From CAZPGL01 sp964586175 (GTDB lineage Bacteria; Actinomycetota; Acidimicrobiia; Acidimicrobiales; MedAcidi-G1), in assembly GCA_964586175.1 (NCBI GenBank), contig CAZPGL010000053.1, positions 1 to 11,334 of the forward strand: 11,334 nt of DNA, read 5' to 3'. The position numbers and the translations under genes were made by a program. Under the pieces are notes generated by a model, which was not told the DNA's origin, ran no database searches, and worked only from the letters and a program-made list of their open reading frames with translations. Below are positions 1 through 6,069 of the stretch, piece after piece. Within the stretch, counting starts at the first letter, position 1. Each line of letters begins with the position of its first letter.

Positions 1-1
1 C

Positions 2-1195
2 GAGAACATCATCCAACTGGTGCTGGCCCGCACCCCGGACAGCCCGCCCGGCACCAAGGGCATCTCGCTGTTCGTCGTGCCCAAGTACCTCGTCGGTGAC
101 GACGGCAGCCTCGGCGAGCGCAACGACTACACGTGCGTGTCCGTCGAACACAAGCTCGGCCTGCACGCCAGCCCAACCTGTGTCCTGTCCTACGGGGAAT
201 CCGGCGACGGTGCCGTGGGGTTCATCATCGGCGAGGAACACCAGGGCATGCGCTACATGTTCAAGATGATGAACAACGCCCGCCTCGGCGTGGGTGTCGA
301 GGGGCTGGCCGTCACCGAGCGGGCCCTCCAGCTGGCTGCCGGCTACGCCGTCGAGCGCCGTCAGGGTCGGGCCATCGGCGGCCCGGCCGGCGAACAGGCC
401 GCCATCGTCGACCATGCCGACGTCCGGCGCATGCTGCTGACCATGCGGGCCTACGCCGACGCCATGCGGAGCCTGCTGTACCTCAACGCCGCGCTGCTCG
501 ACACGGCCCGCCGCCACCCCGACGCCGACACCCGCCAGACCGCCTCCGACCGGGCCGAACTACTGACCCCGATCTCCAAGGCCTGGTGCACCGACGTCGG
601 CGTCGACATGGCGTCGCTGGGAATCCAGGTCCACGGCGGGTACGGCTACATCGAGGAGACCGGGGCCGCCCAGCACTGGCGCGACTCCCGGATCTCGCCG
701 ATCTACGAAGGCACCAACGGCATTCAGGCCATGGATCTCGTCGGCCGCAAGCTGCCCATGCAGGCCGGAGCGGTGATGGGTGACCTGCTCGACGAGATCG
801 CCGCCTTTGACGGCCGGCTGGCCGAAGCCGGCGACGAGTTCGCCTCCATACGGTCCGGGCTGGCCGACGCCCTGGCCGCCATGCGCGAGGCCACCGACTG
901 GATCGTGGTCCACGGCCTTGCCGACCCCAACGACGCCATGGCCGGGGCCACGCCGTACCTGCGCATGTTCGGCCAACTGGTCGGCGGTTGGCTCACCGCC
1001 CGTCTGGCTCTCGGGGCCCGGGCCCGGCTCGACGCCGGGGCCACCGGAGCCGAGGCCGACCATCTGGCCACCAAGATCGTGTCGGCCCGCTTCTACGCCG
1101 AACAGCTGCTGCCGGTCGCCCGGGCCCAGCTCGGTGCGGTCACCGCCGGGTCGGCCGACCTGTACGCCGTCGCCGCCGACGGCTTCTCCGTCTGA
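2..1195 (+). CDS. Acyl-CoA dehydrogenase, 3' part (5' end outside window)
   Basis: FAD-dependent alpha,beta-dehydrogenation of an acyl-CoA thioester in the cytoplasm, passing electrons to ETF. The frame is open from base 2, so the N-terminal part lies upstream; a GTG at 20 is internal to the domain and not a credible start. Of 397 visible residues, the first part is the mid beta-domain (GTKGISLFVVPK), followed by the FAD-binding helical domain (NNARLGVGVEGLAVTERALQ; VHGGYGYIEE near 630-660). ISPIYEGTNGIQAMDL follows, and its Glu codon at 707-709 is the expected catalytic base. About 150 further residues after that motif form a helical extension, as in the long acyl-CoA dehydrogenases with an acetyl-CoA-dehydrogenase-like C-terminal domain (the DmdC-type group). 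Substrate cannot be told: DmdC-like 3-methylmercaptopropionyl-CoA use is one option, other medium or branched acyl-CoAs are equally open. lgt starts 5 nt after its stop. Confidence 0.93.
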   Translation, partial: ENIIQLVLARTPDSPPGTKGISLFVVPKYLVGDDGSLGERNDYTCVSVEHKLGLHASPTCVLSYGESGDGAVGFIIGEEHQGMRYMFKMMNNARLGVGVEGLAVTERALQLAAGYAVERRQGRAIGGPAGEQAAIVDHADVRRMLLTMRAYADAMRSLLYLNAALLDTARRHPDADTRQTASDRAELLTPISKAWCTDVGVDMASLGIQVHGGYGYIEETGAAQHWRDSRISPIYEGTNGIQAMDLVGRKLPMQAGAVMGDLLDEIAAFDGRLAEAGDEFASIRSGLADALAAMREATDWIVVHGLADPNDAMAGATPYLRMFGQLVGGWLTARLALGARARLDAGATGAEADHLATKIVSARFYAEQLLPVARAQLGAVTAGSADLYAVAADGFSV

Positions 1196-1200
1196 TCACC

Positions 1201-2004
1201 GTGCTGCTGGCGTCCCTGCCCAGCCCGTCGCAGGGCTCCATCAGCCTCGGCGGGTTCGAGCTGCGGGCCTATGGGCTCATGATCGCCTGCGGGGTCATCG
1301 TTGCGGTGTGGTGCAGCCAGAGGCGGTGGACGGCCCGAGGCGGATCGGCCGACGACATCTCGACCGTCGCCTTCTGGGCGGTGCCCGCCGGGTTGATCGG
1401 AGCGCGCCTCTACCACGTCGCCACCGACTGGAGACGCTTCGACGGCAACTGGGGCGACGCCGTCAAGGTCTGGGAGGGCGGGCTCGGTATTCCGGGGGGA
1501 CTGGCCGCCGGCGTGATCGCCGGTGTGCTGGTGGCTCGTAGCCGGGGCCTGTCCATGTCCGGGGTGCTCGACGCCATCATCCCCACGCTGCCGATCGCCC
1601 AGGCCATCGGACGGTGGGGCAACTGGTTCAACCAGGAATTGTTCGGCCGGCCCACCGACCTGCCGTGGGGCCTGGAGATCGACGCCGCCCACCGGCCCGT
1701 CGAACACATCGAGGCGGCCACCTTCCATCCGACGTTCCTGTACGAGGGCCTGTGGAACCTGGCCCTGGCCTGGTTCCTCATGCGCGTCGACGCCCGTCGG
1801 GTGCTGCGGCCCGGCCGTCTCGTGGGCCTGTGGGTCGCCGGTTACGGCCTGGGCCGCCTGTGGGTCGAAGCCCTGCGCCTCGACGAGGCGTCGCTGATCG
1901 CCGGGGTGCGGGTCAACATCTGGATGAGCCTCATCGCCATCACCGTCGGTGGGGTCGTCGCCGTCACCGGGCGGCGGGCGGCGGATGCGAACATGACGTC
2001 ATGA
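1201..2004 (+). CDS. lgt: Prolipoprotein diacylglyceryl transferase
   Basis: Integral membrane enzyme that moves the diacylglyceryl group of phosphatidylglycerol to the lipobox cysteine of preprolipoproteins, the first step of lipoprotein maturation. The family signature is plain: GRWGNWFNQELFGRPT at residues 137-152, with R138, N141, N144 and E146 at the conserved positions. Also present are ELRAYGLM (Tyr24), ARLYHVATDW (His72, in the place of the essential His), FHPTFLYEGLWN (175-186) and GRLWVEALR (R219, E223) near the C-terminus. Several hydrophobic segments (about 25-38, 55-71, 95-112, 183-195, 206-220, 240-258) fit the multi-pass fold. The GTG at 1201 gives 267 residues, the normal family size; the open frame to 988 runs under the preceding gene and has no Lgt character. 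No strong ribosome site is seen, so translation may be coupled to the gene 5 nt upstream. Its stop overlaps the next start as ATGA. Confidence 0.95.
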   Translation: MLLASLPSPSQGSISLGGFELRAYGLMIACGVIVAVWCSQRRWTARGGSADDISTVAFWAVPAGLIGARLYHVATDWRRFDGNWGDAVKVWEGGLGIPGGLAAGVIAGVLVARSRGLSMSGVLDAIIPTLPIAQAIGRWGNWFNQELFGRPTDLPWGLEIDAAHRPVEHIEAATFHPTFLYEGLWNLALAWFLMRVDARRVLRPGRLVGLWVAGYGLGRLWVEALRLDEASLIAGVRVNIWMSLIAITVGGVVAVTGRRAADANMTS

Positions 2005-2537
2005 GCTTCACCGAACCCGTCTACCGGCGTATCGACCGCACCTTCGCCTTCATCGACCTGTCGGGGTTCACCAGCTTCACCGACTTCGAGGGCGACGGGG
2101 CCGCCATGCGGGTGCTGTACGGCTTCCGGGACAGCGTGCGCCAGGTGGCCGCCATGCGCGGGGTGCGTATCGCCAAGTGGTTGGGGGACGGGGCGATGCT
2201 GGTCGGCGTCGAACCCGAGGAGACCGTCGAGGCCATCATCGACATGGAATGCCTGGTCGACATGAGCGAGTCGCCGCTGCCCATGCGGGCCGGCATCGCC
2301 CGAGGCCCGGTGCTGCTGATCGACGGCGACGACCACGTCGGTTCAGCGGTCATCCTGGCGTCCCGACTGTGCGACCTGGCCGACCCCCACCAGGTGTTGG
2401 CCCCGGCGGCCCTGGCGACCTCGCTGATGGTCAACACCGCGGTGCGGCCACTGGGGCCACGGACCATCGACGGGTTCGCCGACCCCATCGAGCTGGTCCA
2501 GCTCACATCCCGCGACGGCCACCCCCTCCACGGCTGA
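2001..2537 (+). CDS. Class III adenylate/guanylate cyclase-like domain protein
   Basis: A 178-residue protein that is essentially one class III nucleotidyl cyclase homology domain, with no visible sensor or membrane segment. Motifs: FAFIDLSGFTSFTD with metal-binding Asp19; IAKWLGDGAML with the purine-selecting Lys59 and second metal Asp63; GIARGPVLLIDGDDHVG with Asp111 at the second base-selecting position; and VILASRL (117-123), where family members normally read V-N-x-A-x-R-L. The Arg (R122) is kept but the transition-state Asn is Ile118. The tail GFADPIELVQL is typical of the family C-terminus. Lys plus Asp would predict adenine recognition if it is active; the Asn loss may make it weak, or a binding or regulatory domain. 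The start at 2001 overlaps the lgt stop by 4 nt (ATGA), indicating translational coupling. The link to Lgt looks like co-expression only. Confidence 0.88.
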   Translation: MSFTEPVYRRIDRTFAFIDLSGFTSFTDFEGDGAAMRVLYGFRDSVRQVAAMRGVRIAKWLGDGAMLVGVEPEETVEAIIDMECLVDMSESPLPMRAGIARGPVLLIDGDDHVGSAVILASRLCDLADPHQVLAPAALATSLMVNTAVRPLGPRTIDGFADPIELVQLTSRDGHPLHG

Positions 2538-2539
2538 CC

Positions 2540-2803
2540 GTGACGCCGTTCGAGCAGGCTGTCGCCGCGGTGCTCGGCGGCCTCGAGGCCGGCACCGTCG
2601 TCACCTACGGCGAGGTCGCCGCGGAAGCCGGGCATCCGGGCGCCCACCGGGCGGTGGGCCGGTTCCTGCGCGACCACGACGGGTACCCGTGGTGGCGGGT
2701 CGTGACCTCGACGGGTCGTCTGGTGCCCGGCCACGAAGCCGATCAGGGCCGCCGGCTCGGTGCCGAAGGGGTGCCGGTACGCGATGGCCGGGTCGTGGGC
2801 TGA
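2540..2803 (+). CDS. Alkyltransferase-like protein (ATL, MGMT-family DNA-binding domain)
   Basis: An 87-residue member of the O6-alkylguanine-DNA alkyltransferase fold, reduced to the C-terminal DNA-binding domain. Visible are VTYGEVAAEAG (21-31), AHRAVGRFL (35-43) with the arginine-finger type RAVG, and PWWRVVTSTGRLVPG (50-64). In true MGMT the last motif is PCHRV with the methyl-accepting Cys; here Trp51 replaces Cys and Trp52 replaces His. Without the Cys it cannot transfer alkyl groups. ATL proteins with a PW motif are known to bind O6-alkylguanine, flip it out and hand the lesion to nucleotide excision repair; that role is inferred here from the family. A GTG start at 2540 lies 2 nt after the cyclase stop and begins with TPFEQAVAAVL, the usual start of the domain. 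The open frame upstream to 2177 is a shadow of the cyclase gene. Confidence 0.87.
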   Translation: MTPFEQAVAAVLGGLEAGTVVTYGEVAAEAGHPGAHRAVGRFLRDHDGYPWWRVVTSTGRLVPGHEADQGRRLGAEGVPVRDGRVVG

Positions 2804-2838
2804 TCGGCGCCCATTCGCCGATGGTCATCCCCGTCGGG

Positions 2839-2844
2839 TAGGCT
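2839..2844 (+). promoter_or_regulatory. Candidate -10 box (TAGGCT) for the helicase gene
   Basis: TAGGCT fits the actinobacterial TANNNT -10 pattern and lies in the 178-nt space between the ATL gene and the DEAD-box helicase. No convincing -35 is seen about 17 nt upstream. If used, transcription would begin near 2851 and give a leader of about 130 nt holding the hairpins described below. Confidence 0.3.
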
Positions 2845-2858
2845 GGGCGGGCCCTCCG

Positions 2859-2871
2859 GGCCGAGTCGGCC
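2859..2871. promoter_or_regulatory. 13-bp palindrome near the predicted start site of the helicase transcript
   Basis: GGCCGAGTCGGCC is a perfect inverted repeat of 6-bp arms (2859-2864 and 2866-2871) around one G. It lies about 15 nt after the candidate -10 box, a position suited to an operator. It is all G/C-rich sequence, so chance is a real alternative, and it overlaps a possible GGCCC/GGGCC hairpin at 2850-2862. Confidence 0.2.
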
Positions 2872-2896
2872 GCTGGTGTGTCGACCTCGGAGGGAA

Positions 2897-2948
2897 TCGT
2901 CACCCGAAGAACCACGGTGGCGATACCCGTGAGGTTCACGGGTGACGA
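2897..2948 (+). promoter_or_regulatory. Structured 5' leader of the DEAD-box helicase gene
   Basis: A long imperfect hairpin can be drawn. Ten pairs join 2897-2906 to 2939-2948; a small AA/A internal loop follows; then come five pairs (2909-2913 with 2933-2937) and four more (2914-2917 with 2927-2930). A competing 8-bp triloop hairpin uses 2925-2932 with 2936-2943, so the two folds exclude each other. A weaker hairpin (2953-2958 with 2962-2967) follows, then the AGGGA ribosome site at 2974-2978. No U-tract follows, so it is not an ordinary terminator. Control of helicase expression by leader folding, for example in the cold, is inference. I do not recognise a named RNA family. Confidence 0.4.
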
Positions 2949-2981
2949 ACCCGGTGGCCTGGCCGCCGAGAACAGGGAACC

Positions 2982-4154
2982 ATGTCCTCCACCAACGAGT
3001 TCGCGGCGCTCGGCGTTGAACCCGACCTGGTCGCCGCCTTGGCCGAGCGGGGCATCGAGCAGCCGTTCGAGATCCAGGCCCTCACCATCGCCGACAGCCT
3101 GGCCGGGCGGGACGTCTGCGGGAAGGCCAAGACCGGGTCCGGCAAGACCCTGGCGTTCGGCATCCCGTGCGTGCAGTTGCTCTCCAAGGCCCAGCCCGGC
3201 TATCCGACCGGCTTGGCTCTCGTGCCGACCCGTGAGCTGGCCGTCCAGGTCTGCCGCGAGCTCGAACCGCTCGGTGCCAAGCGGGGCATCCGGGTGCAGG
3301 CCATCTATGGCGGGGCGCCCATCGAGAAGCAGATCGCCGCCCTCCAGAAGGGTGTCGAGCTGGTCGTGGCCACACCGGGCCGCATGATCGACCTGATCGA
3401 ACGCAAGGAGGTGTCGGTGGCGGCCCTTGAGCGGGTCATCGTCGACGAAGCCGACCGCATGGCCGACATGGGGTTCATGCCTCAGGTCGAATGGATCCTA
3501 CGAGGGGTGCAGGGTGACCACCAGACGCTGCTGTTCTCGGCCACCCTCGACGGCATGATCGGCAGCCTCATCAGCCGGTACCAGAAGGACCCGGTCATGC
3601 ACGAGGTCGCCCAGCGCGAGGTGACGGTCGCCGAGATGACGCACCGGTTCCTCGCCGTCCACGAAATGGACCGGGTGCGGGTCGCCGCGGCGGTCATCAA
3701 TTCCTCGAACCGCACCATCGTGTTCTCCCGCACCAAATGGGGGGCCGACAAGCTGGCCAACAAGCTGCTCGACGAGGGTGTGTCGGCGGCCCCCATCCAC
3801 GGCGACCTGCGCCAGTCGCATCGTGAGAAGTCGCTGGCCGACTTCGCCAACGGCAAGGTCAAGGCCCTGGTGGCCACCGACGTCGCCGCCCGGGGCATCC
3901 ACATCGACGACGTCGACGTGGTCATCCACTACGACCCGCCGTCCGACGCCAAGACGTACGTCCACCGGTCGGGGCGTACCGCCCGGGCCGGTGAGAGCGG
4001 CATGGTCGTCAGCCTGGTGCTCTGGAACGAGGAACTCGAGGTGCGCAAGCTCATGCGACGCCTCGGCATGAAGTACCCGATCGTCGAGGTCTTCTCCAAC
4101 GATGCCCGGTTGGCCGACCTCGGCAACTGGGATCCGGCGGCCGACGCCGCCTGA
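2982..4154 (+). CDS. DEAD-box ATP-dependent RNA helicase
   Basis: A 390-residue superfamily 2 RNA helicase that unwinds or remodels RNA with ATP in the cytoplasm. All motifs are present in order: Q motif FEIQALT (29-35), Walker A AKTGSGKT (49-56), Ia PTREL (82-86), GG (110-111), Ib TPGR (131-134), DEAD (155-158), SAT (186-188), IV IVFSRTKWGADKLA (246-259), V ATDVAARGI (298-306), VI HRSGRTAR (328-335). The protein ends about 55 residues after motif VI, so it lacks the long basic or RNA-binding tails of DeaD/CsdA and DbpA and is close to a bare helicase core. The start at 2982 is backed by AGGGA at 2974-2978 and the N-terminal FAALGVEPDLVAALAERGI typical of the family. The methyltransferase starts 24 nt after its stop. 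Likely roles are ribosome assembly or mRNA turnover; the exact substrate cannot be told. Confidence 0.95.
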   Translation: MSSTNEFAALGVEPDLVAALAERGIEQPFEIQALTIADSLAGRDVCGKAKTGSGKTLAFGIPCVQLLSKAQPGYPTGLALVPTRELAVQVCRELEPLGAKRGIRVQAIYGGAPIEKQIAALQKGVELVVATPGRMIDLIERKEVSVAALERVIVDEADRMADMGFMPQVEWILRGVQGDHQTLLFSATLDGMIGSLISRYQKDPVMHEVAQREVTVAEMTHRFLAVHEMDRVRVAAAVINSSNRTIVFSRTKWGADKLANKLLDEGVSAAPIHGDLRQSHREKSLADFANGKVKALVATDVAARGIHIDDVDVVIHYDPPSDAKTYVHRSGRTARAGESGMVVSLVLWNEELEVRKLMRRLGMKYPIVEVFSNDARLADLGNWDPAADAA

Positions 4155-4178
4155 TCCCACCGGCCGGCAGGCGCCGCC

Positions 4179-5846
4179 GTGACCCGTGACCCCGGGTCGA
4201 TCCCCGGCTACCTCGCGGCCGTCGCTCGATGGCTCGGAGGCCCGGAGTTCGTCGACGTCGATGACCTGTCGGTGCCGCCCGGCGACCATCCCGACCCTGG
4301 CACCTGGCCCTCGCTGGCCGCCGCCTACGAAGCGGCTCTGACTCCCGGCGACCGGCACGCCGCCGGCGCCTTCTACACCCCGGTCGACGTCGCCGAGCGC
4401 CTGGTCGCCGTCACCGTGGTCGACGGTCCGGTGCTGGACCCGGCCTGCGGCGGGGGAGCGTTCCTGCTGGCCGCGGCCCGGCATCTCGCCGACCGGGGCG
4501 GCGATCCGGCCGACATCGTGGGGCGACACGTCTTCGGTGCCGACACCGATCCGTGGGCGGTCGCCGTGTGCCGCTGGGAGCTGGCCCGATGGGCCGGGGT
4601 GGCACCGGCCGACGTGCCCGGTGTCGTCGTGGCCGACCCGCTGGCGGCCACCCCCGACGTCTGGCCGGACCGGTTCGGTGCCGTGGTCGGCAACCCGCCG
4701 TTCCTCAGCCCGCTGCGGACGTCGACCTCCCGGTCGCCGGAGCGCCGCCGGCTGCTCAAGGCCCGGTTCGGCGATGCGGTGCGGGCCTACACCGACGACG
4801 CCTGGTTGTTCCTCGCTGATGGCATCGACCGGTTGGCCGATGGGGGCCGCCTGGCGCTGATCCAGCCGGTGTCCTTGCTCGGGGCCCGGGATGCCGGCCC
4901 GGTGCGCGACCGCATCGGAGGTGCCCTCAGCCTCGACGGGCTGTGGCTGGATCGATCGGGGATCTTCGACGGACACACCCAGGTGTGCGCGCCGATCGTC
5001 GTCCGGGACCGGACGACCGGACTCGTCCACCGTTTCGTCGACCGAGCCGTGGCCTCGGCGACGTCGTGCTCTCTGCCGGCCGACGAGGCGTCGTGGGGCG
5101 ATCTGGTCGCCGACCTGATCGGCCTGCCCGTCGCCGAACCGGTGGCCGCGGGCCGTGTCGACGACCGGGCGGCGGTGACCGCCGGGTTCCGTCAGCACTT
5201 CTACGGGCTGGCCCCCGGGGTGGGAGAAGCAGTTGATGGCCGGCCGCTGCATCCGCTCGTCACCACCGGCCTCGTCGACCCTCTTGACTGCCGATGGGGA
5301 CGGACCCCCGCCCGCTTCGCCGGCCGCCGGTGGGAGCGGCCCGTGGTCGACGTGGCGGCCGTGACAGCGGCCGACGCCGCAGTGGGGGAATGGCTGGCCG
5401 CCCGGCAGCGCCCCAAGCTGCTGGTCGCCACCCAGACCGCGGTGGTCGAGGTGATCGTCGACGGGTCCGGCGACCTGGTGCCGTGCACACCGCTCATCGT
5501 GGTCGAGCCCGAATCCGATGCCGATCTCTGGCGGCTGGCCGCCGCCCTGACGGCCCCGGTCATCTCCGCTGTGGCCGCCCGCCGGACGGTGGGCGCGGCC
5601 CGGTCGATGGGGCGTATCAAGTTGTCGGCCCGCCAGGTGGCCGCCCTGCCCATTCCCGTCGACGATGACGCCTGGAGCGCAGGTGCCGACCTGGCCCGTG
5701 CCATCGCCGCCGCCCCTCCCGGAACCGCCGATCGGTGGACCGAGTTGGGTCGGACCATGAACCGGGCGTACGGCATCCACGACGATGGGCTCGTGGCCTG
5801 GTGGTGGGCTCGGCACCCGGCGGGCATCGTAAGCCGCAACAGGTGA
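4179..5846 (+). CDS. N6-adenine DNA methyltransferase (gamma type, TaqI/Eco57I-like), no restriction partner seen
   Basis: A 555-residue SAM-dependent enzyme predicted to methylate the N6 of adenine in a specific DNA site. The motif order is that of gamma-class enzymes: motif X GAFYTP (63-68), SAM-binding motif I LDPACGGGAFLL (86-97), an acidic ADTD at motif II (121-124), and catalytic motif IV NPPF (172-175). The C-terminal half looks like a TaqI-type recognition domain: AALTAPVISAVAARRTVGA and then GRIKLSARQVAALPIP are the usual closing segments. The GTG start at 4179 has GGCAGG upstream and sits 24 nt after the helicase stop, so the two are probably co-transcribed. No endonuclease lies in the window and none of its neighbours resembles one; the upstream gene is an RNA helicase, not a type I/III subunit. 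It may be an orphan epigenetic methyltransferase, or its own C-terminus may hold nuclease function that I cannot see. The target sequence is unknown. Confidence 0.87.
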   Translation: MTRDPGSIPGYLAAVARWLGGPEFVDVDDLSVPPGDHPDPGTWPSLAAAYEAALTPGDRHAAGAFYTPVDVAERLVAVTVVDGPVLDPACGGGAFLLAAARHLADRGGDPADIVGRHVFGADTDPWAVAVCRWELARWAGVAPADVPGVVVADPLAATPDVWPDRFGAVVGNPPFLSPLRTSTSRSPERRRLLKARFGDAVRAYTDDAWLFLADGIDRLADGGRLALIQPVSLLGARDAGPVRDRIGGALSLDGLWLDRSGIFDGHTQVCAPIVVRDRTTGLVHRFVDRAVASATSCSLPADEASWGDLVADLIGLPVAEPVAAGRVDDRAAVTAGFRQHFYGLAPGVGEAVDGRPLHPLVTTGLVDPLDCRWGRTPARFAGRRWERPVVDVAAVTAADAAVGEWLAARQRPKLLVATQTAVVEVIVDGSGDLVPCTPLIVVEPESDADLWRLAAALTAPVISAVAARRTVGAARSMGRIKLSARQVAALPIPVDDDAWSAGADLARAIAAAPPGTADRWTELGRTMNRAYGIHDDGLVAWWWARHPAGIVSRNR

Positions 5847-5868
5847 CGGTCCGGGACCCAACACCGTC

Positions 5869-5874
5869 TACACT
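5869..5874 (+). promoter_or_regulatory. -10 box (TACACT) of the methionine operon
   Basis: TACACT fits TANNNT and lies 10 nt before the riboswitch P1 helix, which places the transcript start near 5881, right at the start of the aptamer. A GTGACG at 5843-5848 resembles a -35 but the 20-nt spacer is long. Assigned mainly by its position. Confidence 0.5.
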
Positions 5875-5883
5875 TGCCCGTCA

Positions 5884-5999
5884 GACATCACGAGAGGCCC
5901 GGCCGAACCGCCGGGTCCGGCAACCTGGGACGGACACCCAAGGTGCCCGCTCACCCGCATCGGGTGGGGATGTGGCCCGTCAGGGCAACAAAGTGTCCG
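5884..5999 (+). promoter_or_regulatory. SAM-binding riboswitch, SAM-I/SAM-IV clan
   Basis: Senses S-adenosylmethionine and should lower expression of the metX operon when SAM is plentiful. Helices traced by eye: P1 ACATC (5885-5889) with GATGT (5969-5973). The conserved J1/2 CACGAGAGG comes next. P2 CCCGGC (5898-5903) pairs with GCCGGG (5910-5915). P3 runs 5919-5947, with the hallmark GGCAACC facing GGTGCC and TGGG pairing with CCCA. P4 CACCC (5952-5956) pairs with GGGTG (5962-5966). The P3 loop CGGACA (5931-5936) is exactly complementary to TGTCCG at 5994-5999, a 6-bp pseudoknot of the sort known in SAM-IV. A small GCCC-GTCA-GGGC hairpin (5975-5986) sits between. P2 is short with no kink-turn, unlike classic SAM-I, while P4 is present, unlike classic SAM-IV as I recall it. 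It may belong to the SAM-I/IV variant group. The class is firm; the subclass is not. Confidence 0.87.
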
Positions 6000-6002
6000 C
6001 CG

Positions 6003-6025
6003 GACGGCCTTCACGGCCGGCCGTC
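6003..6025 (+). promoter_or_regulatory. Hairpin after the riboswitch, candidate expression platform
   Basis: GACGGCC (6003-6009) pairs perfectly with GGCCGTC (6019-6025) over a 9-nt loop, starting 4 nt after the pseudoknot strand. There is no U-tract, so control by classic intrinsic termination is unlikely. It lies 45 nt before the chosen metX start. Whether it alternates with the pseudoknot or hides the ribosome site is inference. Confidence 0.3.
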
Positions 6026-6069
6026 GGCCGCCGGGCTCCATGTGTCGCATCCCGTGGTTGCATCCGACC

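Noticed and set aside
988..1200. N-terminal extension of lgt to 988
   Set aside because: It overlaps the acyl-CoA dehydrogenase and reads as Arg/Gly/Pro-rich sequence. Lgt homology begins after 1201 and the length from there is normal.
2878..3387. Plus-strand frame starting in the helicase leader (GTG at 2878)
   Set aside because: It runs out of frame through the helicase gene and becomes Ser/Pro/Arg-rich there. Its leader part coincides with the RNA hairpin, so it is not taken as a leader peptide.
5848..5858. GGTCCGGGACC palindrome after the methyltransferase gene as a terminator
   Set aside because: The loop would be only 3 nt on a 4-bp stem and there is no U-tract. It sits in the promoter spacer of the next operon.
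3498..5864. 788-codon open frame on the minus strand opposite the helicase and methyltransferase genes
   Set aside because: It is antisense to two genes with full catalytic motifs. The product is a Gly/Arg/His/Pro/Asp-rich low-complexity chain with no domain, as expected from the GC-biased third position.
6040..6069. Earlier in-frame ATG for metX
   Set aside because: It adds MCRIPWLHPT, which does not look like family sequence, and lies nearer the riboswitch platform. It remains possible, since neither start has a clear ribosome site.
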